Source of the DNA: Marinomonas sp. UCMA 3892
GTDB taxonomy: Bacteria > Pseudomonadota > Gammaproteobacteria > Pseudomonadales > Marinomonadaceae
Direction of reading: 5' to 3'
Assembly: GCF_012726345.1 (NCBI RefSeq)
Contig: NZ_PTXN01000011.1
Coordinates: forward strand, 74,505-138,504
DNA length: 64,000 nt
Position numbers and translations under genes: made by a program. Below the pieces are notes generated by a model, which saw nothing but the letters and a program-made list of their open reading frames with translations, ran no database searches and was not told the DNA's origin. Positions within the stretch are counted from its first letter, which is position 1, and every line of letters begins with the position of its first letter. Positions 8,314 to 19,773 of the stretch are shown here, piece after piece.

Positions 8314-9672
8314 TTAAAGACGCACTTGCGGTGCCAGACGCACCAGAGCATCTTTGTCTAATATTTTTTTATCGACTTTCAGATAAGCGGTTTGCTCATC
8401 TTTAAAAATTTGCATACCTTCCACTCCTTGGATTTGCGCAAGTTGATCCGCCAACTTCGTTACTTCTTCATCTGTCATATTGGGCAGGCTAAACGCCAGA
8501 CTACTTAACTGACGAGGTGCAGGCTGGATGGCACAAACAAGTGACCAAGCCAAAAACACCACGCCGACAACCCAAAAGACGCCACTGCTTGAATGATGCT
8601 GGAGCAGCCAACCGCCACCAACGCCACCCAAAAATGATCCCATAAATTGATGGGTAGAAAACACGCCCATCGCTGTGCCGCGATAACCAACTGGCGCTAA
8701 CTTGCTAATAAGAGATGGCAACACAGCTTCCAGTGAGTTAAAGCCTACAAAATAAGCCCATAACAACGCCCCAAACACCCAAAGGTAAGGAGTCCATTGC
8801 AGCAATATAGAACTTAAACCCAACAAAATCATCACGGCGATTAACACGCCTTTTGTCTTACCTTTTGATTCGGCAATAATCACCAATGGTAACATACCTG
8901 CGAAGGCAAAACCCATGATGGCTAAGTATAGCCAGCTATGTTGTGACAAGGGCAAATCAAACTGCTGAACCAATAAATTTGGAACGGTCACAAACAAAGC
9001 TGTTAGGCTCGCGTGTAACAACAAAACACTCACATTCAAGAACCGCAGTCTTGAATCTTTTAAGACTAAACCTAGCGCCAAAAGGCTCGGGGTCGTATCG
9101 CGCCTAAAAGTGTGCTGGACGATATTAGGCACAGCAAAAATGATCAAGACTATGCCCAGTAAAGATAGCGCAAAGGATAGATAAAATAGACCTGAAAGCC
9201 CGACTAAGGCAAAAATCCAAGGTCCCAATACCAAAGACAACATAAACGAGGCGCCGATACTGATACCAACAATCGCCATAGCTTTGGTTCTATTTTGTTC
9301 TCGTGTAACATCACTCAATAGTGCCATCAAGGTACTGGCGATAGCGCCCGCCCCCTGAATCGCACGACCGACAATCAAAGTATTGATATCGCTCGCATTG
9401 GCACAGATCAAACTACCTACAGCAAACAATAATAACCCAATGACAATAACACGTTTACGGCCAATTTTATCGGACCACATGCCCATCGGAATCTGCAAGC
9501 TCGCCTGAGTCAGGCCGTAAATACCGATCGCAGTACCAATCAACGCGGCGTCCGCTCCGGTCAACCCATCAGCGGCCACGCTGATGACAGGCATAATAAG
9601 GAATAAGCCTAACATTCTAAATAAATAGATCAGTGCTAAAGCAAGAACTGAACGACGTTCGAGTAGATCCAT
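8314..9672 (-). CDS. MFS transporter, YajR-like, with C-terminal ferredoxin-like domain
   Basis: A 452-residue inner-membrane major facilitator with 12 predicted helices and the loop 2-3 signature GMWSDKIGRKR (about 84-94). After the last helix (about residue 385) a soluble domain of some 55 residues (TDEEVTKLADQLAQIQGVEGMQIF and onward) resembles the YAM/HMA-like domain of E. coli YajR, whose length it matches (454). The substrate is unknown. The upstream sequence shows CCTCC rather than a purine-rich ribosome site. Placement between ssb and uvrA is common in gammaproteobacteria. Confidence 0.85.
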   Translation of the reverse strand: MDLLERRSVLALALIYLFRMLGLFLIMPVISVAADGLTGADAALIGTAIGIYGLTQASLQIPMGMWSDKIGRKRVIVIGLLLFAVGSLICANASDINTLIVGRAIQGAGAIASTLMALLSDVTREQNRTKAMAIVGISIGASFMLSLVLGPWIFALVGLSGLFYLSFALSLLGIVLIIFAVPNIVQHTFRRDTTPSLLALGLVLKDSRLRFLNVSVLLLHASLTALFVTVPNLLVQQFDLPLSQHSWLYLAIMGFAFAGMLPLVIIAESKGKTKGVLIAVMILLGLSSILLQWTPYLWVFGALLWAYFVGFNSLEAVLPSLISKLAPVGYRGTAMGVFSTHQFMGSFLGGVGGGWLLQHHSSSGVFWVVGVVFLAWSLVCAIQPAPRQLSSLAFSLPNMTDEEVTKLADQLAQIQGVEGMQIFKDEQTAYLKVDKKILDKDALVRLAPQVRL

Positions 9673-9756
9673 AAGGAGGTTTCAACCGTTTAACTTAGGT
9701 GGTTAAGAAAAAGATTGTCAATTTTACAAAAAATACCGTTGAAGCTCCATTTCAAC

Positions 9757-9776
9757 TACTGTAAAAATAGACAGTT
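9757..9776 (+). promoter_or_regulatory. LexA (SOS) box upstream of uvrA
   Basis: TACTGTAAAAATAGACAGTT has the full CTGT-N8-ACAG core and matches the gammaproteobacterial LexA palindrome closely. It ends 53 bp before the uvrA start, so uvrA is almost certainly DNA-damage inducible. It lies in the 157-bp divergent region and could also affect the MFS gene. Confidence 0.92.
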
Positions 9777-9829
9777 ATTTAATTTACTGGCAGATTTCTT
9801 TCTGTTGATCGACTTCACATTGGAGAATC

Positions 9830-12652
9830 ATGGATACCATTACCATACGCGGGGCCCGCACACACAATCTAAAAAATGTGGACCTAGACATCCCAAGAGA
9901 CAAACTTGTGGTGATTACTGGCCTATCCGGCTCAGGTAAATCCTCTCTCGCTTTTGATACTTTGTACGCCGAAGGACAACGACGCTATGTAGAATCCCTT
10001 TCGACATACGCTAGACAATTTTTGTCCATGATGGAAAAGCCAGACATAGACCACATTGAAGGCCTTTCTCCTGCTATCTCTATCGAGCAAAAATCAACCT
10101 CTCATAACCCACGATCAACAGTCGGTACAATAACAGAAATCTACGATTATCTACGATTGTTATTTGCCCGTGCAGGACAGCCTCGCTGCCCAGATCATGG
10201 CGAGCCACTAGAGGCGCAAACCATATCACAAATGGTCGATAAAGTTATCTCTCTTCCAGAAGAAACCAAGATGATGCTTTTAGCACCCATTGTTAAAGAT
10301 CGTAAAGGTGAGCACTTACACACCATCAGCGATCTATTATCTAAAGGTTTTATTCGCGCTCGTATCGATGGCATTGTTGTCGATCTGGACGACGCACCAG
10401 TATTAGAAAAAAATAAGAAACATACCATTGAAGTCGTGATTGACCGTTTTAAAGTTCGCTCTGATCTACAGCTTCGCTTGGCAGAATCCTTTGAAACTTG
10501 CCTTGGTTTATCTGACGGGATCGCCAAAGTCATCAATATGGATGACGAACAAGAAGAATATATCTTCTCTAGTAAATTCGCCTGTCCAGTTTGCGGTTAC
10601 AGCTTAACGGAATTAGAGCCACGCCTTTTCTCTTTTAACAACCCAAATGGCGCTTGTCAGACATGTGACGGATTGGGCACTCATCAAATGTTTGATCCTG
10701 ACCGAATTATTCAAGATGAAACTCTGACGCTTGCAGAAGGTGCAATCCGAGGCTGGGGGCGACGTAGTATTTTTTACTATCAACAACTTAGCGCCTTGGC
10801 GAAGCACTATGGATTTGATATAGAATCGAAATACAAAGACATCCCTAGTGATTTCAAAAAGCGCATCTTACACGGCTCGGGAAAAGACAAGATAGACTTT
10901 GTTTATATCAATGAGCGTGGCGATAAAATGACACGCTCTCATGCATTTGAAGGTGTCATCCCAAATTTACAACGTCGCTACCACGAAACAGAATCTGACA
11001 GCGTGCGTGATGACCTTTCACAGTACATCAGCATTCAACCTTGCCCAGACTGTCATGGCTCTCGACTCAATCGATCTGCTCGCAACGTCTTTATAGCTGA
11101 ACAAACATTGCCTGAAGTCGTGACCTATCCAATCGCTGAATGCTTGAAGTACTTTGAAACACTTGAACTTCCCGGTTCGCGTGGAGAGATCGCCTCTAAA
11201 ATCCTGAAAGAGATTCGTGACCGATTAACCTTCTTGGTAAACGTCGGCCTAGACTATCTAACGCTAGATCGAAAAGCAGATTCCCTTTCAGGTGGTGAAG
11301 CGCAACGAATCCGACTTGCTAGTCAAATTGGTGCAGGTTTAGTGGGAGTTATGTATATCCTTGATGAGCCATCTATTGGCTTGCATCAACGCGATAACGA
11401 AAGACTTATAGCAACACTGACCAGACTAAGAGATCTAGGCAATACGGTCATTGTCGTTGAACACGATGAAGACGCCATTCGTATCGCAGACTTTGTTGTC
11501 GACATTGGCCCAGGTGCAGGCATTCACGGTGGCGAAATTATCGCCAGCGGTACGCCACAAGACATAATGGACTGCCCTGAATCCATTACTGGACAATTTC
11601 TAACGGGCAAACGAAAAATTGAAATCCCAGCCATTCGTCATCAAGCTAAGGATAAACAATTCCTTAAGTTAATAGGCGCAACAGGCAATAATCTAAATAC
11701 TGTTGACCTTAAGATCCCTGTCGGCGTAATGACTTGCATCACTGGCGTTTCTGGATCTGGTAAATCGACATTAATAAACGGCACTTTGTACCCACTAGCC
11801 GCTACAGCACTTAATGGCGCAACCACACTTAAAGCAGCACCGCATGAACGTATTGAAGGTTTAGATTTATTTGATAAGTGTGTGGACATTGATCAAAGCC
11901 CTATAGGACGCACACCAAGATCGAACCCAGCAACCTATACTGGCATCTTCACTCCAATGAGGGAACTGTTCTCAGCAACACAAGAATCTCGCTCACGAGG
12001 TTATAAACCAGGAAGGTTCAGCTTTAACGTCAAAGGCGGACGCTGTGAAGCCTGCCAAGGCGATGGCGTAATCAAAGTTGAAATGCACTTTCTTCCAGAT
12101 ATCTACGTGCCTTGCGATACATGTAAAGGCAAACGCTACAATCGTGAAACCTTAGAAATTCATTACAAGGGCAAGAACATTCATGAATGCTTAGAAATGA
12201 CTATTGAAGACGCTCGAGAGTTCTTTGATCCAGTTCCATCGATCGCAAGAAAACTACAAACTCTAATCGATGTTGGTTTGGGATATATTCGCCTTGGACA
12301 AGCAGCTACAACGCTTTCTGGCGGTGAAGCACAGCGAGTTAAACTGGCAAAAGAACTGTCTAAACGTGACACAGGTACAACACTATACATTCTTGATGAG
12401 CCGACAACAGGTCTGCATTTTGCCGATATAGAACAACTATTAAAAGTTCTTCATCGTCTAAGAGATCACGGCAATACCGTCGTTGTCATTGAACATAACC
12501 TTGATGTGATAAAGACAGCCGATTGGATTGTAGATTTAGGTCCGGAAGGTGGTAGCGGTGGCGGATACATAGTTGCTGAAGGAACACCCGAAGAGATAGC
12601 AAAAACAGACAAATCTCATACCGGACGATTCCTAAAACAAATGCTTCCATAG
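9830..12652 (+). CDS. uvrA: Excinuclease ABC subunit A (UvrA)
   Basis: The damage-recognition ATPase of nucleotide excision repair, which loads UvrB on lesions. The 940-residue length is normal. The first Walker A is GLSGSGKS (31-38) and the second is GVSGSGKST near 638. Both ABC signatures are present ([16 protein letters not shown] and [15 protein letters not shown]). Two zinc-finger clusters are seen: CPVCGYS...CQTCDG in the first half and CEACQGDG...CDTCKG in the second. ATG at 9830 follows GGAG at proper spacing. It is preceded by a LexA box and followed by a terminator at 12671-12706. Confidence 0.98.
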   Translation: MDTITIRGARTHNLKNVDLDIPRDKLVVITGLSGSGKSSLAFDTLYAEGQRRYVESLSTYARQFLSMMEKPDIDHIEGLSPAISIEQKSTSHNPRSTVGTITEIYDYLRLLFARAGQPRCPDHGEPLEAQTISQMVDKVISLPEETKMMLLAPIVKDRKGEHLHTISDLLSKGFIRARIDGIVVDLDDAPVLEKNKKHTIEVVIDRFKVRSDLQLRLAESFETCLGLSDGIAKVINMDDEQEEYIFSSKFACPVCGYSLTELEPRLFSFNNPNGACQTCDGLGTHQMFDPDRIIQDETLTLAEGAIRGWGRRSIFYYQQLSALAKHYGFDIESKYKDIPSDFKKRILHGSGKDKIDFVYINERGDKMTRSHAFEGVIPNLQRRYHETESDSVRDDLSQYISIQPCPDCHGSRLNRSARNVFIAEQTLPEVVTYPIAECLKYFETLELPGSRGEIASKILKEIRDRLTFLVNVGLDYLTLDRKADSLSGGEAQRIRLASQIGAGLVGVMYILDEPSIGLHQRDNERLIATLTRLRDLGNTVIVVEHDEDAIRIADFVVDIGPGAGIHGGEIIASGTPQDIMDCPESITGQFLTGKRKIEIPAIRHQAKDKQFLKLIGATGNNLNTVDLKIPVGVMTCITGVSGSGKSTLINGTLYPLAATALNGATTLKAAPHERIEGLDLFDKCVDIDQSPIGRTPRSNPATYTGIFTPMRELFSATQESRSRGYKPGRFSFNVKGGRCEACQGDGVIKVEMHFLPDIYVPCDTCKGKRYNRETLEIHYKGKNIHECLEMTIEDAREFFDPVPSIARKLQTLIDVGLGYIRLGQAATTLSGGEAQRVKLAKELSKRDTGTTLYILDEPTTGLHFADIEQLLKVLHRLRDHGNTVVVIEHNLDVIKTADWIVDLGPEGGSGGGYIVAEGTPEEIAKTDKSHTGRFLKQMLP

Positions 12653-12670
12653 GTACATCACATGTAAATC

Positions 12671-12706
12671 AAAATACCCGATCAAGATTACTTGATCGGG
12701 TATTTT
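12671..12706 (+). terminator. Rho-independent terminator of uvrA
   Basis: Stem AAAATACCCGATCAAG / CTTGATCGGGTATTTT with a 4-nt loop and a T7 run, 18 bp after the uvrA stop. Confidence 0.92.
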
Positions 12707-12733
12707 TTTAACGCCAATAAATTACAGGCAAAA

Positions 12734-12760
12734 AAAAGCCGAGCTATTAGCTCGGCTTTT
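12734..12760 (-). terminator. Rho-independent terminator of the alpha operon (after rplQ)
   Basis: Stem AAAAGCCGAGC / GCTCGGCTTTT with a 5-nt loop. On the minus strand it is followed by a T run. It lies 15 bp past the rplQ stop and faces the uvrA terminator. Confidence 0.92.
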
Positions 12761-12775
12761 TATTACAAACTGATA

Positions 12776-13153
12776 TTACTCAGCAGCTTCTGCAACTGGA
12801 CGATCGACCAATTCAACATAAGCCATAGGCGCGTTGTCACCTGAGCGGAAGCCACATTTAAGAATGCGAACATAACCACCAGGACGAGCTTGGTAACGAG
12901 GACCAAGCTCAGAGAACAATTTACCTACTGCATCTTTGCTACGAGTACGAGCAAAGGCAAGGCGACGATTCGCAACAGAATCAACTTTCGCCAATGTGAT
13001 CAAAGGCTCAGCAACACGACGCAATTCTTTAGCTTTCGGCAACGTAGTTTTAATAACTTCGTGTTCGAACAAAGAAGCAGCCATGTTTTTAAACATCGCT
13101 TTACGATGTGAGCTAGTACGGTTTAAGTGACGTCCACTCTTACGATGACGCAT
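12776..13153 (-). CDS. rplQ: 50S ribosomal protein L17
   Basis: A 125-residue large-subunit protein. It starts [20 protein letters not shown], the conserved L17 opening, and ends with an acidic tail (VAEAAE). It is the last gene of the alpha operon, 42 bp after rpoA, and is followed by a strong terminator. Confidence 0.98.
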   Translation of the reverse strand: MRHRKSGRHLNRTSSHRKAMFKNMAASLFEHEVIKTTLPKAKELRRVAEPLITLAKVDSVANRRLAFARTRSKDAVGKLFSELGPRYQARPGGYVRILKCGFRSGDNAPMAYVELVDRPVAEAAE

Positions 13154-13195
13154 TTTACATTCCTTACCAAACTACGGTGGTCAGGGAACAATGAC

Positions 13196-14200
13196 CTAGC
13201 GAGCTAGAACTTTGCTATCGTCTTTTAAACTAGCCGGTGGCCAATTTTCTAGACGCATTCCCAAAGACAAACCACGCTGTGCTAAAACATCTTTGATTTC
13301 AGTTAACGACTTCTTACCTAGGTTAGGCGTCTTAAGAAGCTCAACCTCAGTACGTTGAATCAAATCACCGATGTAATAAATGTTCTCTGCTTTTAAACAG
13401 TTAGCACTGCGAACGGTCAATTCAAGATCATCAACCGGGCGTAGCAAAATTGGATCAATCTCATCCTCTTCTTCTACAACAGGCGCTTCGCTCTCGCTTT
13501 CAAGGGCGACGAACACGGCAATTTGCTGTTGTAAAATAGTCGCTGCACGACGAATTGCTTCTTCAGGATCGATAGTACCATTAGATTCGATGTCTAAGAC
13601 TAACTTATCTAAATCTGTACGCTGCTCTACACGAGCATTATCGACACTGTACGCAACACGGCGAACAGGGCTGAATGAGGCATCCAGTTGCAAGCGACCG
13701 ATTGGACGAGTCTCATCGTCGCCAGCAACACGAGCATCAGCAGGCTCATAACCACGGCCACGTGCAACTTTGATCTGCATAGTTAACTCAGCAGTGTCAT
13801 CTAAGTGCGCAATGATATGATCCGGGTTAGCGATCTCTGCATCAGCAACCAACTGGATATCTCCAGCTGTTACGATACCAGGACCTTTTTTACTTAGAGT
13901 AAGAGTTGCTTCATCTTGCCCGTGTAGAGCGATCGCAACTCCTTTCAGGTTAAGAAGAATTTCAATTACATCTTCTTTAACCCCTTCGATTGCGCTGTAT
14001 TCGTGTAATACACCGTCGATTTCAACTTCAACAATCGCACAACCTGGCATTGAAGAAAGCAGGATACGGCGCAACGCGTTACCCAAAGTATGACCAAAAC
14101 CACGTTCTAGCGGTTGCAGTGTAACTTTAGCGCGACAGTTGCCTAGTTCCTGAACTTCAATGTTGCGTGGGGTTAACAATTCGCTCACTGAACGCTGCAT
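13196..14200 (-). CDS. rpoA: RNA polymerase alpha subunit
   Basis: A 334-residue assembly subunit of RNA polymerase. The N-terminal dimerisation domain (about 1-230) contains the [22 protein letters not shown] block. A short acidic linker (EEEDEIDP) leads to the C-terminal domain, which binds UP elements and activators ([18 protein letters not shown] onward, including the [14 protein letters not shown] helix-hairpin-helix). It lies 33 bp after rpsD, the usual alpha-operon order. Confidence 0.99.
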   Translation of the reverse strand: MQRSVSELLTPRNIEVQELGNCRAKVTLQPLERGFGHTLGNALRRILLSSMPGCAIVEVEIDGVLHEYSAIEGVKEDVIEILLNLKGVAIALHGQDEATLTLSKKGPGIVTAGDIQLVADAEIANPDHIIAHLDDTAELTMQIKVARGRGYEPADARVAGDDETRPIGRLQLDASFSPVRRVAYSVDNARVEQRTDLDKLVLDIESNGTIDPEEAIRRAATILQQQIAVFVALESESEAPVVEEEDEIDPILLRPVDDLELTVRSANCLKAENIYYIGDLIQRTEVELLKTPNLGKKSLTEIKDVLAQRGLSLGMRLENWPPASLKDDSKVLAR

Positions 14201-14233
14201 AGATCCACCTATTTCTTAATCCTAATCACCAAC

Positions 14234-14854
14234 TTACTTAGAGTAAAGTTCGACAATTAGGTTCTCATTAATTTCAGCTGATAAATCGGCACGCTCTGGA
14301 AGTGCTTTGTAAGTAGCTTCCAGTTTAGTTGAATCAACTTCGATCCAATGGATCGGTGCACGACCTTTAGATAGCTCTAGTGCGCTTTGTACACGCAATT
14401 GCTTCTTAGCTTTTTCACGGATAGACACAACATCACCAGCTTTGACTTGGTAAGACGGAATGTTAACCGTAGCGCCATTAACTAGAATGCCTTTATGGCC
14501 TACTAGCTGACGAGCTTCTGCACGTGTAGAACCAAAACCTGCGCGATATACAACGTTATCTAAACGTGATTCTAAAAGTTGCAGAAGGTTTTCACCTGTA
14601 GCACCTTTAAGACGAGCAGCAGATTTATAGTAATTACGGAATTGTTTTTCAAGAATACCGTACATACGACGTACTTTTTGTTTCTCACGTAGTTGCAAGC
14701 CGTATTCAGAAAGGCGACCGCGACGTGCACCGTGCACACCTGGAACCGTTTCTACTTTACATTTCGACTCAAGAGCGCGTGAACCGCTCTTCAATTGCAA
14801 GTCGGTACCTTCACGACGAGACAACTTACAAGTTGGACCTATATAACGAGCCAT
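14234..14854 (-). CDS. rpsD: 30S ribosomal protein S4
   Basis: A 206-residue primary 16S rRNA-binding protein with the S4 RNA-binding domain in the middle ([25 protein letters not shown]). The N-terminal zinc-ligand cysteines of some S4 proteins are not present. In E. coli S4 is the translational repressor of this operon, and a structured gap lies ahead of rpsM at 15686-15813. Confidence 0.98.
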
Positions 14855-14870
14855 GTATCTGTCTCCTCAA

Positions 14871-15263
14871 TTAAACGCGACGTTTCTTAGGTGGACGGCA
14901 ACCGTTGTGCGGAATTGGCGTCACATCTGTGATGTTATTGATACGCAAGCCCAATGCATTTAATGCACGAACTGCGGACTCACGACCAGGACCAGGGCCC
15001 TTAATCATTACGTCAACGTTTTTAAGGCCGAACTCTTGTGCGACAGTACCGGCACGTTCCGCTGCTACTTGAGCTGCGAAAGGAGTACTTTTACGAGATC
15101 CGCGAAAACCAGAACCACCTGCAGTAGCCCAAGACAAAGCATTGCCTTGGCGGTCAGTGATAGTCACGATCGTGTTATTAAATGACGCGTGTACATGAGC
15201 AACACCGTCGACGACCGTCTTTTTGACTTTTTTCTTGGTGTTGCGCGTAGCTGGCTTAGCCAT
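14871..15263 (-). CDS. rpsK: 30S ribosomal protein S11
   Basis: A 130-residue platform protein with [20 protein letters not shown] and the C-terminal [13 protein letters not shown], both diagnostic for S11. It lies between rpsM (65-bp gap) and rpsD (16 bp). Confidence 0.98.
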
Positions 15264-15328
15264 ATTGCACTTTCCTATTTAATGCTCAGCTCTAGCAAAC
15301 TTAGTGGCTAGAGCGAAACGCGTTTAAA

Positions 15329-15685
15329 TTACTTACGAATAGGCTTACGAGGGCCTTTTCGTGTACGAGCGTTCGTTTTGGTACGTTGACCACGAACTGG
15401 TAGGCTGCGGCGATGACGAATCCCGCGATTACAACCTAGGTCCATCAAACGTTTGATAGACATACTGACTTCACGACGTAAGTCACCCTCTACAGTATAC
15501 TTAGCAACTTCGCCACGAAGTTCATCAAGGACATCATCACTTAATGAACCAATTTTCGCAGTTTCAGCAACACCCGTAGCAGCGCAAATAGCGCGAGAAC
15601 GAGTGCGACCAATTCCGAAGATGTAAGTCAGAGAAATGACCGCATGTTTATTGTCAGGAATATTGACACCGGCTATACGAGCCAT
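15329..15685 (-). CDS. rpsM: 30S ribosomal protein S13
   Basis: A 118-residue head protein contacting the P-site tRNA. It begins [19 protein letters not shown] and ends in the basic tail [12 protein letters not shown]. It is the first gene of the alpha operon and is preceded by a 128-nt gap holding a hairpin, where the S4 control site is found in enterobacteria. Confidence 0.98.
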   Translation of the reverse strand: MARIAGVNIPDNKHAVISLTYIFGIGRTRSRAICAATGVAETAKIGSLSDDVLDELRGEVAKYTVEGDLRREVSMSIKRLMDLGCNRGIRHRRSLPVRGQRTKTNARTRKGPRKPIRK

Positions 15686-15743
15686 TCACTTTACTCCGTT
15701 GTTATTGATGATTATATGTTAATTCATCACTTTACTATCATGA

Positions 15744-15787
15744 GGGCGGCTGATTATGCCTATCTTTAGGCCATAAATCAACCACCC
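15744..15787 (-). promoter_or_regulatory. Hairpin in the rpmJ-rpsM gap, candidate S4-responsive alpha-operon leader
   Basis: On the minus strand GGGTGGTTGATT pairs with AATCAGCCGCCC (12 pairs including G-U). An inner GCCT/AGGC helix lies inside, and no U tract follows, so it is not a simple terminator. It sits 58 nt ahead of the rpsM start. The position matches the E. coli S4 pseudoknot leader. The function is inferred. Confidence 0.55.
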
Positions 15788-15813
15788 TTTCCCATCATCG
15801 AGCGAACTCGCTA

Positions 15814-15927
15814 TTAACCTTGACGTTGTTTGTGACGAGGCTCAACGCAAATCACTCGAACTGAACCGTTACGACGAACGATTTTGCAGTTACGACAGAT
15901 TTTCTTTACAGATGCACGTACTTTCAT
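15814..15927 (-). CDS. rpmJ: 50S ribosomal protein L36 (zinc form)
   Basis: A 37-residue protein reading [15 protein letters not shown] onward and ending HKQRQG. It keeps all four zinc ligands (C11, C14, C27, H32), so this is the zinc-containing C+ form. It lies 19 bp after secY at the end of the spc operon, followed by the structured gap before rpsM. Confidence 0.96.
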   Translation of the reverse strand: MKVRASVKKICRNCKIVRRNGSVRVICVEPRHKQRQG

Positions 15928-15946
15928 GTTCAACTCCAACCTACGC

Positions 15947-17278
15947 TTAACGCATTAGGCCATTTGGACCATAACCAGTCAGATTAGATTTCTTCATTAA
16001 TGATTCGTATTGCTGACTCATCAAATGACTTTGAACTTGCGACATAAAGTCCATGACAACTACCACTACGATTAACATAGAAGTACCGCCAAAGTAGAAT
16101 GGAACATTCCACGCAACAACAAAGAACTGAGGCATCAGAGACACTAGAGTGATGTATAAAGCACCAAACAATGTCAAACGAGTCATTACACCATCAATAT
16201 ATCGAGCTGTATGATCGCCTGGACGAATACCCGGCAAAAAAGCACCGGATTTTTTCAAGTTATCTGCCACATCTTTAGGGTTGAACACTAGTGCCGTGTA
16301 GAAGAAGCAAAAGAATACAATTGCTATCGCAAACAACAGCACATAGAGCGGTTGCCCAGGAGCTAGAGCCAAAGAAATATTTTGCAACCATTCCATTCCT
16401 TCGCCTTGACCAAACCACTGTCCGATCGAAGCTGGGAACAAAAGGATACTTGAAGCAAATATAGGTGGGATTACACCAGCCATATTCACCTTAAGAGGCA
16501 AATGACTCTTTTGTGCAGCAAATACTTTTTTGCCTTGCTGACGCTTGGCATAATTAACCGTTATACGACGCTGCCCACGCTCGATGAAAACAACGAACGC
16601 AATAGTCGCAATAGCTAATATACCAATTAGCAGCAAAGCTAAAATATTGATATCGCCTTGACGAGCCGACTCAAATGAACGACCTAAAGCAGATGGCAGG
16701 CCTGCAACGATACCTGCAAAGATAAGAATGGATATACCATTGCCAATACCTTTTTCAGTAACTTGCTCACCCAACCACATTAAGAAAACAGTACCAGCAA
16801 CCAGCGTCACAACAGCAACAGCATAGAACTCCATGCCACTACTAAATGAGATGCCTTGACTTGCCAAACCAACCGCCATACTGGCAGACTGGACAAGGGC
16901 AAGAAGCACCGTACCGTAACGAGTGTACTGAGTAATCTTACGACGACCAGCTTCACCCTCTTTCTTTAGCTGCTCTAGCTGCGGACTCACAACCGTCAAT
17001 AACTGCATAATAATAGAGGCAGAAATATAGGGCAAAATCCCGAGTGCAAAAATACTCATGCGCTCAAGCGCGCCCCCTGAGAATACGTTAAATAAACTCA
17101 GAATAGTGCCTTCATTTTGATCAAACAACGCAGACAACCTATCAGGATTAATTCCTGGAACAGGGATGTGTGCACCGATTCGGTATACAATAATTGCCAG
17201 AAAAACGAAACGGATACGAGCCCAAAGCTCGCTTAATCCGTTTTGCATACCAGCTGGTAGTGAGCCACGCTTTGCCAT
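15947..17278 (-). CDS. secY: Preprotein translocase channel subunit SecY
   Basis: A 443-residue inner-membrane channel with ten predicted helices. Helix 1 begins at about residue 20 after the amphipathic N-terminus, and the plug region has [11 protein letters not shown]. The ribosome/SecA-binding loops contain [17 protein letters not shown] and [18 protein letters not shown]. It directly abuts rplO with no gap. SecE, its partner, is encoded at 42649-43017. Confidence 0.98.
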   Translation of the reverse strand: MAKRGSLPAGMQNGLSELWARIRFVFLAIIVYRIGAHIPVPGINPDRLSALFDQNEGTILSLFNVFSGGALERMSIFALGILPYISASIIMQLLTVVSPQLEQLKKEGEAGRRKITQYTRYGTVLLALVQSASMAVGLASQGISFSSGMEFYAVAVVTLVAGTVFLMWLGEQVTEKGIGNGISILIFAGIVAGLPSALGRSFESARQGDINILALLLIGILAIATIAFVVFIERGQRRITVNYAKRQQGKKVFAAQKSHLPLKVNMAGVIPPIFASSILLFPASIGQWFGQGEGMEWLQNISLALAPGQPLYVLLFAIAIVFFCFFYTALVFNPKDVADNLKKSGAFLPGIRPGDHTARYIDGVMTRLTLFGALYITLVSLMPQFFVVAWNVPFYFGGTSMLIVVVVVMDFMSQVQSHLMSQQYESLMKKSNLTGYGPNGLMR

Positions 17279-17713
17279 TTATTCCTCGACTTTTCCGCCA
17301 GCTGCTTCAATAGCGGCACGAGCACCTTTAGTCACTTTAAGACCACGAACTGTAATAGCCTTGTCGATTGAACCAGACAAAATTACACGTGCAGTCTTAA
17401 TTTGATGACCAAGAATGTCGGCGCTTTTAAGAGCAGCCAAATCTACAACTTCAGCATTTACAGTAGCAAGCTCGTTTAAACGAACCTCAGCAACATACTT
17501 TGCCTGACGTGAAGTAAAACCGAATTTAGGCAGACGACGCTGCAAAGGCATTTGACCACCTTCAAAACCAGGTTTTACTGAGCCACCAGAGCGAGACTTA
17601 AGACCTTTATGGCCACGTCCGCCGGTTTTACCCAAGCCGCTACCAATGCCGCGACCAACACGTTTAGGAGCATGCTTGCTACCTTCGCCAGGACGAAGTG
17701 TATTTAAGAACAT
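17279..17713 (-). CDS. rplO: 50S ribosomal protein L15
   Basis: A 144-residue protein with the glycine/arginine-rich N-terminus typical of L15 ([20 protein letters not shown]). It starts 1 bp after rpmD and ends exactly at the secY start, so translational coupling is likely. Confidence 0.98.
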   Translation of the reverse strand: MFLNTLRPGEGSKHAPKRVGRGIGSGLGKTGGRGHKGLKSRSGGSVKPGFEGGQMPLQRRLPKFGFTSRQAKYVAEVRLNELATVNAEVVDLAALKSADILGHQIKTARVILSGSIDKAITVRGLKVTKGARAAIEAAGGKVEE

Positions 17714-17714
17714 G

Positions 17715-17900
17715 TTATTCCCCTACCACTTTAACCATATAATAAACTTTATTAACCATACCACGTACAGAAGGAGTATCTTCCAACTCACGTGTTTGGC
17801 CAACTTTACGCAAACCCAAGCCTTTAACAGTTTCACGGTGCTTTGGAAGACGACCGATCGGGCTGCGGGTTAGTTGAACTGTGATGGTATTATTCGCCAT
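17715..17900 (-). CDS. rpmD: 50S ribosomal protein L30
   Basis: A 61-residue protein with [27 protein letters not shown], the L30 signature. It is separated from rpsE by 6 bp and from rplO by 1 bp. Confidence 0.97.
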   Translation of the reverse strand: MANNTITVQLTRSPIGRLPKHRETVKGLGLRKVGQTRELEDTPSVRGMVNKVYYMVKVVGE

Positions 17901-17906
17901 GACACA

Positions 17907-18407
17907 TTACCCCAAAATTTGATCGACTGACTTACCGCGTTTTGCCGCGATTTGTTCAGGTGCTTTCATATCCTGCAAACCTTTAATCGTAGCGCGAACT
18001 ACGTTTACTGGGTTTGTAGAGCCGTAACACTTAGCCAAAACGTTATGAACGCCAACGATTTCGAGAACCGCACGCATTGCACCACCGGCAATAACTCCAG
18101 TACCTGGAGACGCTGGTTGCATAAACACTTTAGATGCTCCATGACTTGCTTTAATAGGATACTGAAGAGTATCACCATCAAGTCTTACAGAAACCATGTT
18201 ACGACGAGCTTGTTCCATTGCTTTTTGAATCGCTTGAGGAACTTCACGCGCTTTACCACGTCCGAAGCCAACTTTACCATTACCATCACCAACAACTGTC
18301 AAAGCTGTGAAAGAGAAGATACGACCACCCTTTACAACTTTAGCAACGCGGTTTACTTGAACTAGCCTCTCTTGGAGATCGCTAGTTTGTTGATCATTAA
18401 CTGCCAT
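17907..18407 (-). CDS. rpsE: 30S ribosomal protein S5
   Basis: A 166-residue decoding-fidelity protein. It has the N-terminal double-stranded RNA-binding fold ([20 protein letters not shown]) and the [15 protein letters not shown] block. The spectinomycin-contact loop ([11 protein letters not shown]) looks wild type. Confidence 0.98.
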   Translation of the reverse strand: MAVNDQQTSDLQERLVQVNRVAKVVKGGRIFSFTALTVVGDGNGKVGFGRGKAREVPQAIQKAMEQARRNMVSVRLDGDTLQYPIKASHGASKVFMQPASPGTGVIAGGAMRAVLEIVGVHNVLAKCYGSTNPVNVVRATIKGLQDMKAPEQIAAKRGKSVDQILG

Positions 18408-18417
18408 TTGCTACCCC

Positions 18418-18768
18418 TTAGAACTCTAGACCGGCTTCACGTGCAGCGTCAGCAAGAACTTGAACGCGGCCATGGTATTTGAAGCCAGAACGGTCAAAAG
18501 CGACCGAAGTGACGCCTGCTGCTTTAGCGCGCGTAGCAATCAAAGTACCGACTTCTTTAGCCGCTACTTTATTACCAGTCGCCGAGCCACGAAGAGCTTC
18601 TTCAAGAGTAGAAGCACTAGCTAGCACTTTACTACCACAAGGAGAAATCACTTGAGCATACATATGGCGTGGTGTGCGATGTACAGTAAGACGATTCGCA
18701 CCTAAGTCACGAATATGCAAGCGAGCACGACGTGCACGACGAATCCGAGATTGTTTTTTAGTGTTCAT
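18418..18768 (-). CDS. rplR: 50S ribosomal protein L18
   Basis: A 116-residue 5S rRNA-binding protein with a basic N-terminus and the conserved [26 protein letters not shown]-terminus (segment shown about 92-116). It lies 10 bp from both neighbours. Confidence 0.98.
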   Translation of the reverse strand: MNTKKQSRIRRARRARLHIRDLGANRLTVHRTPRHMYAQVISPCGSKVLASASTLEEALRGSATGNKVAAKEVGTLIATRAKAAGVTSVAFDRSGFKYHGRVQVLADAAREAGLEF

Positions 18769-18778
18769 GAATGCCTAC

Positions 18779-19312
18779 CTACTTCTTCTTAGCTTCTTTA
18801 CGACGAATTACTTCGTCAGAATAGCGAACACCTTTGCCTTTATATGGCTCTGGCGGACGGAAACCGCGAACTTCTGCAGCAACCTGACCAACGGCTTGTT
18901 TATCAATACCACGGATCACAATTTCTGTTTGAGAAGCACATTCAGCTGTTACGCCTTCAGGAAGTTCGTAATCTACTGGATGAGAAAAACCCAGAGAAAG
19001 GTTAAGTACGTTGCCTTTAAGCGCAGCACGGTAACCAACACCTTGAAGAAACAATCTTTTCTCAAAACCTTGACTAACACCAACAACCATGTTGTTAACC
19101 AAAGCACGAGTTGTACCAGCTAAGGCACGGCTTTGTTTTGCACCATCGCGCGCAGCGAAGGTAATAACATTTTCTTCTTTAGACACTTGTACGCTTGTGT
19201 GAATATTAAACTCTAAAGAACCTTTACCGCCTTTAACAACGACAGTTTGTCCATTTAGAGTCAAATCTACACCACTAGGAAGCGTCACGGGACTATTAGC
19301 AACTCGAGACAT
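18779..19312 (-). CDS. rplF: 50S ribosomal protein L6
   Basis: A 177-residue protein of two repeated L6 folds. It starts [19 protein letters not shown], and the L6 signature [11 protein letters not shown] lies near the C-terminus. It is 8 bp after rpsH. Confidence 0.98.
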   Translation of the reverse strand: MSRVANSPVTLPSGVDLTLNGQTVVVKGGKGSLEFNIHTSVQVSKEENVITFAARDGAKQSRALAGTTRALVNNMVVGVSQGFEKRLFLQGVGYRAALKGNVLNLSLGFSHPVDYELPEGVTAECASQTEIVIRGIDKQAVGQVAAEVRGFRPPEPYKGKGVRYSDEVIRRKEAKKK

Positions 19313-19320
19313 ACTAACTC

Positions 19321-19713
19321 CTAGAATACTGTGCAGATTACTTCGCCACCGATACCAGCAGCGCGAGCTGCACGGTCTGTCATTACACCTTTAGAGGTAG
19401 AAATGATTGCAACACCAAGGCCAGCTTCTACTTTAGGTAGAGCACTAGTGCCTTTGTATTGACGCAAACTTGGGCGAGATGCGCGTTTGATTTGTTCGAT
19501 AACAGGCTTACCTTCGTAGTATTTTAACTCGATAGTAAGCGTAGGTTTAACTGCTTCGTCTACAGAAAAGTCACCAACGTAACCTTCTTCACGTAGAACA
19601 GCAGCAATCGATGACTTCATTTTTGATGAAGGCATGCTCACAGAGGTCTTTGCAGCCATCTGTGCATTACGAATACGTGTGAACATATCCGCAAGGGTAT
19701 CTTGCATACTCAT
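19321..19713 (-). CDS. rpsH: 30S ribosomal protein S8
   Basis: A 130-residue 16S rRNA-binding protein with [18 protein letters not shown] and the C-terminal [23 protein letters not shown]8 represses the spc operon in E. coli. Here rpsH is preceded by an unusually long, strongly structured gap. Confidence 0.98.
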   Translation of the reverse strand: MSMQDTLADMFTRIRNAQMAAKTSVSMPSSKMKSSIAAVLREEGYVGDFSVDEAVKPTLTIELKYYEGKPVIEQIKRASRPSLRQYKGTSALPKVEAGLGVAIISTSKGVMTDRAARAAGIGGEVICTVF

Positions 19714-19773
19714 TTAAGAGCTCCTAATTTAAAAACCATTGTGCAGCAAATAGAGCTCGCGCATAGTACACAG

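Noticed and set aside
9672..9700. Perfect + strand AAGGAGG between the MFS gene and uvrA
   Set aside because: No start codon follows at usable distance, so it is not a leader peptide. It is only the complement of the MFS upstream region.
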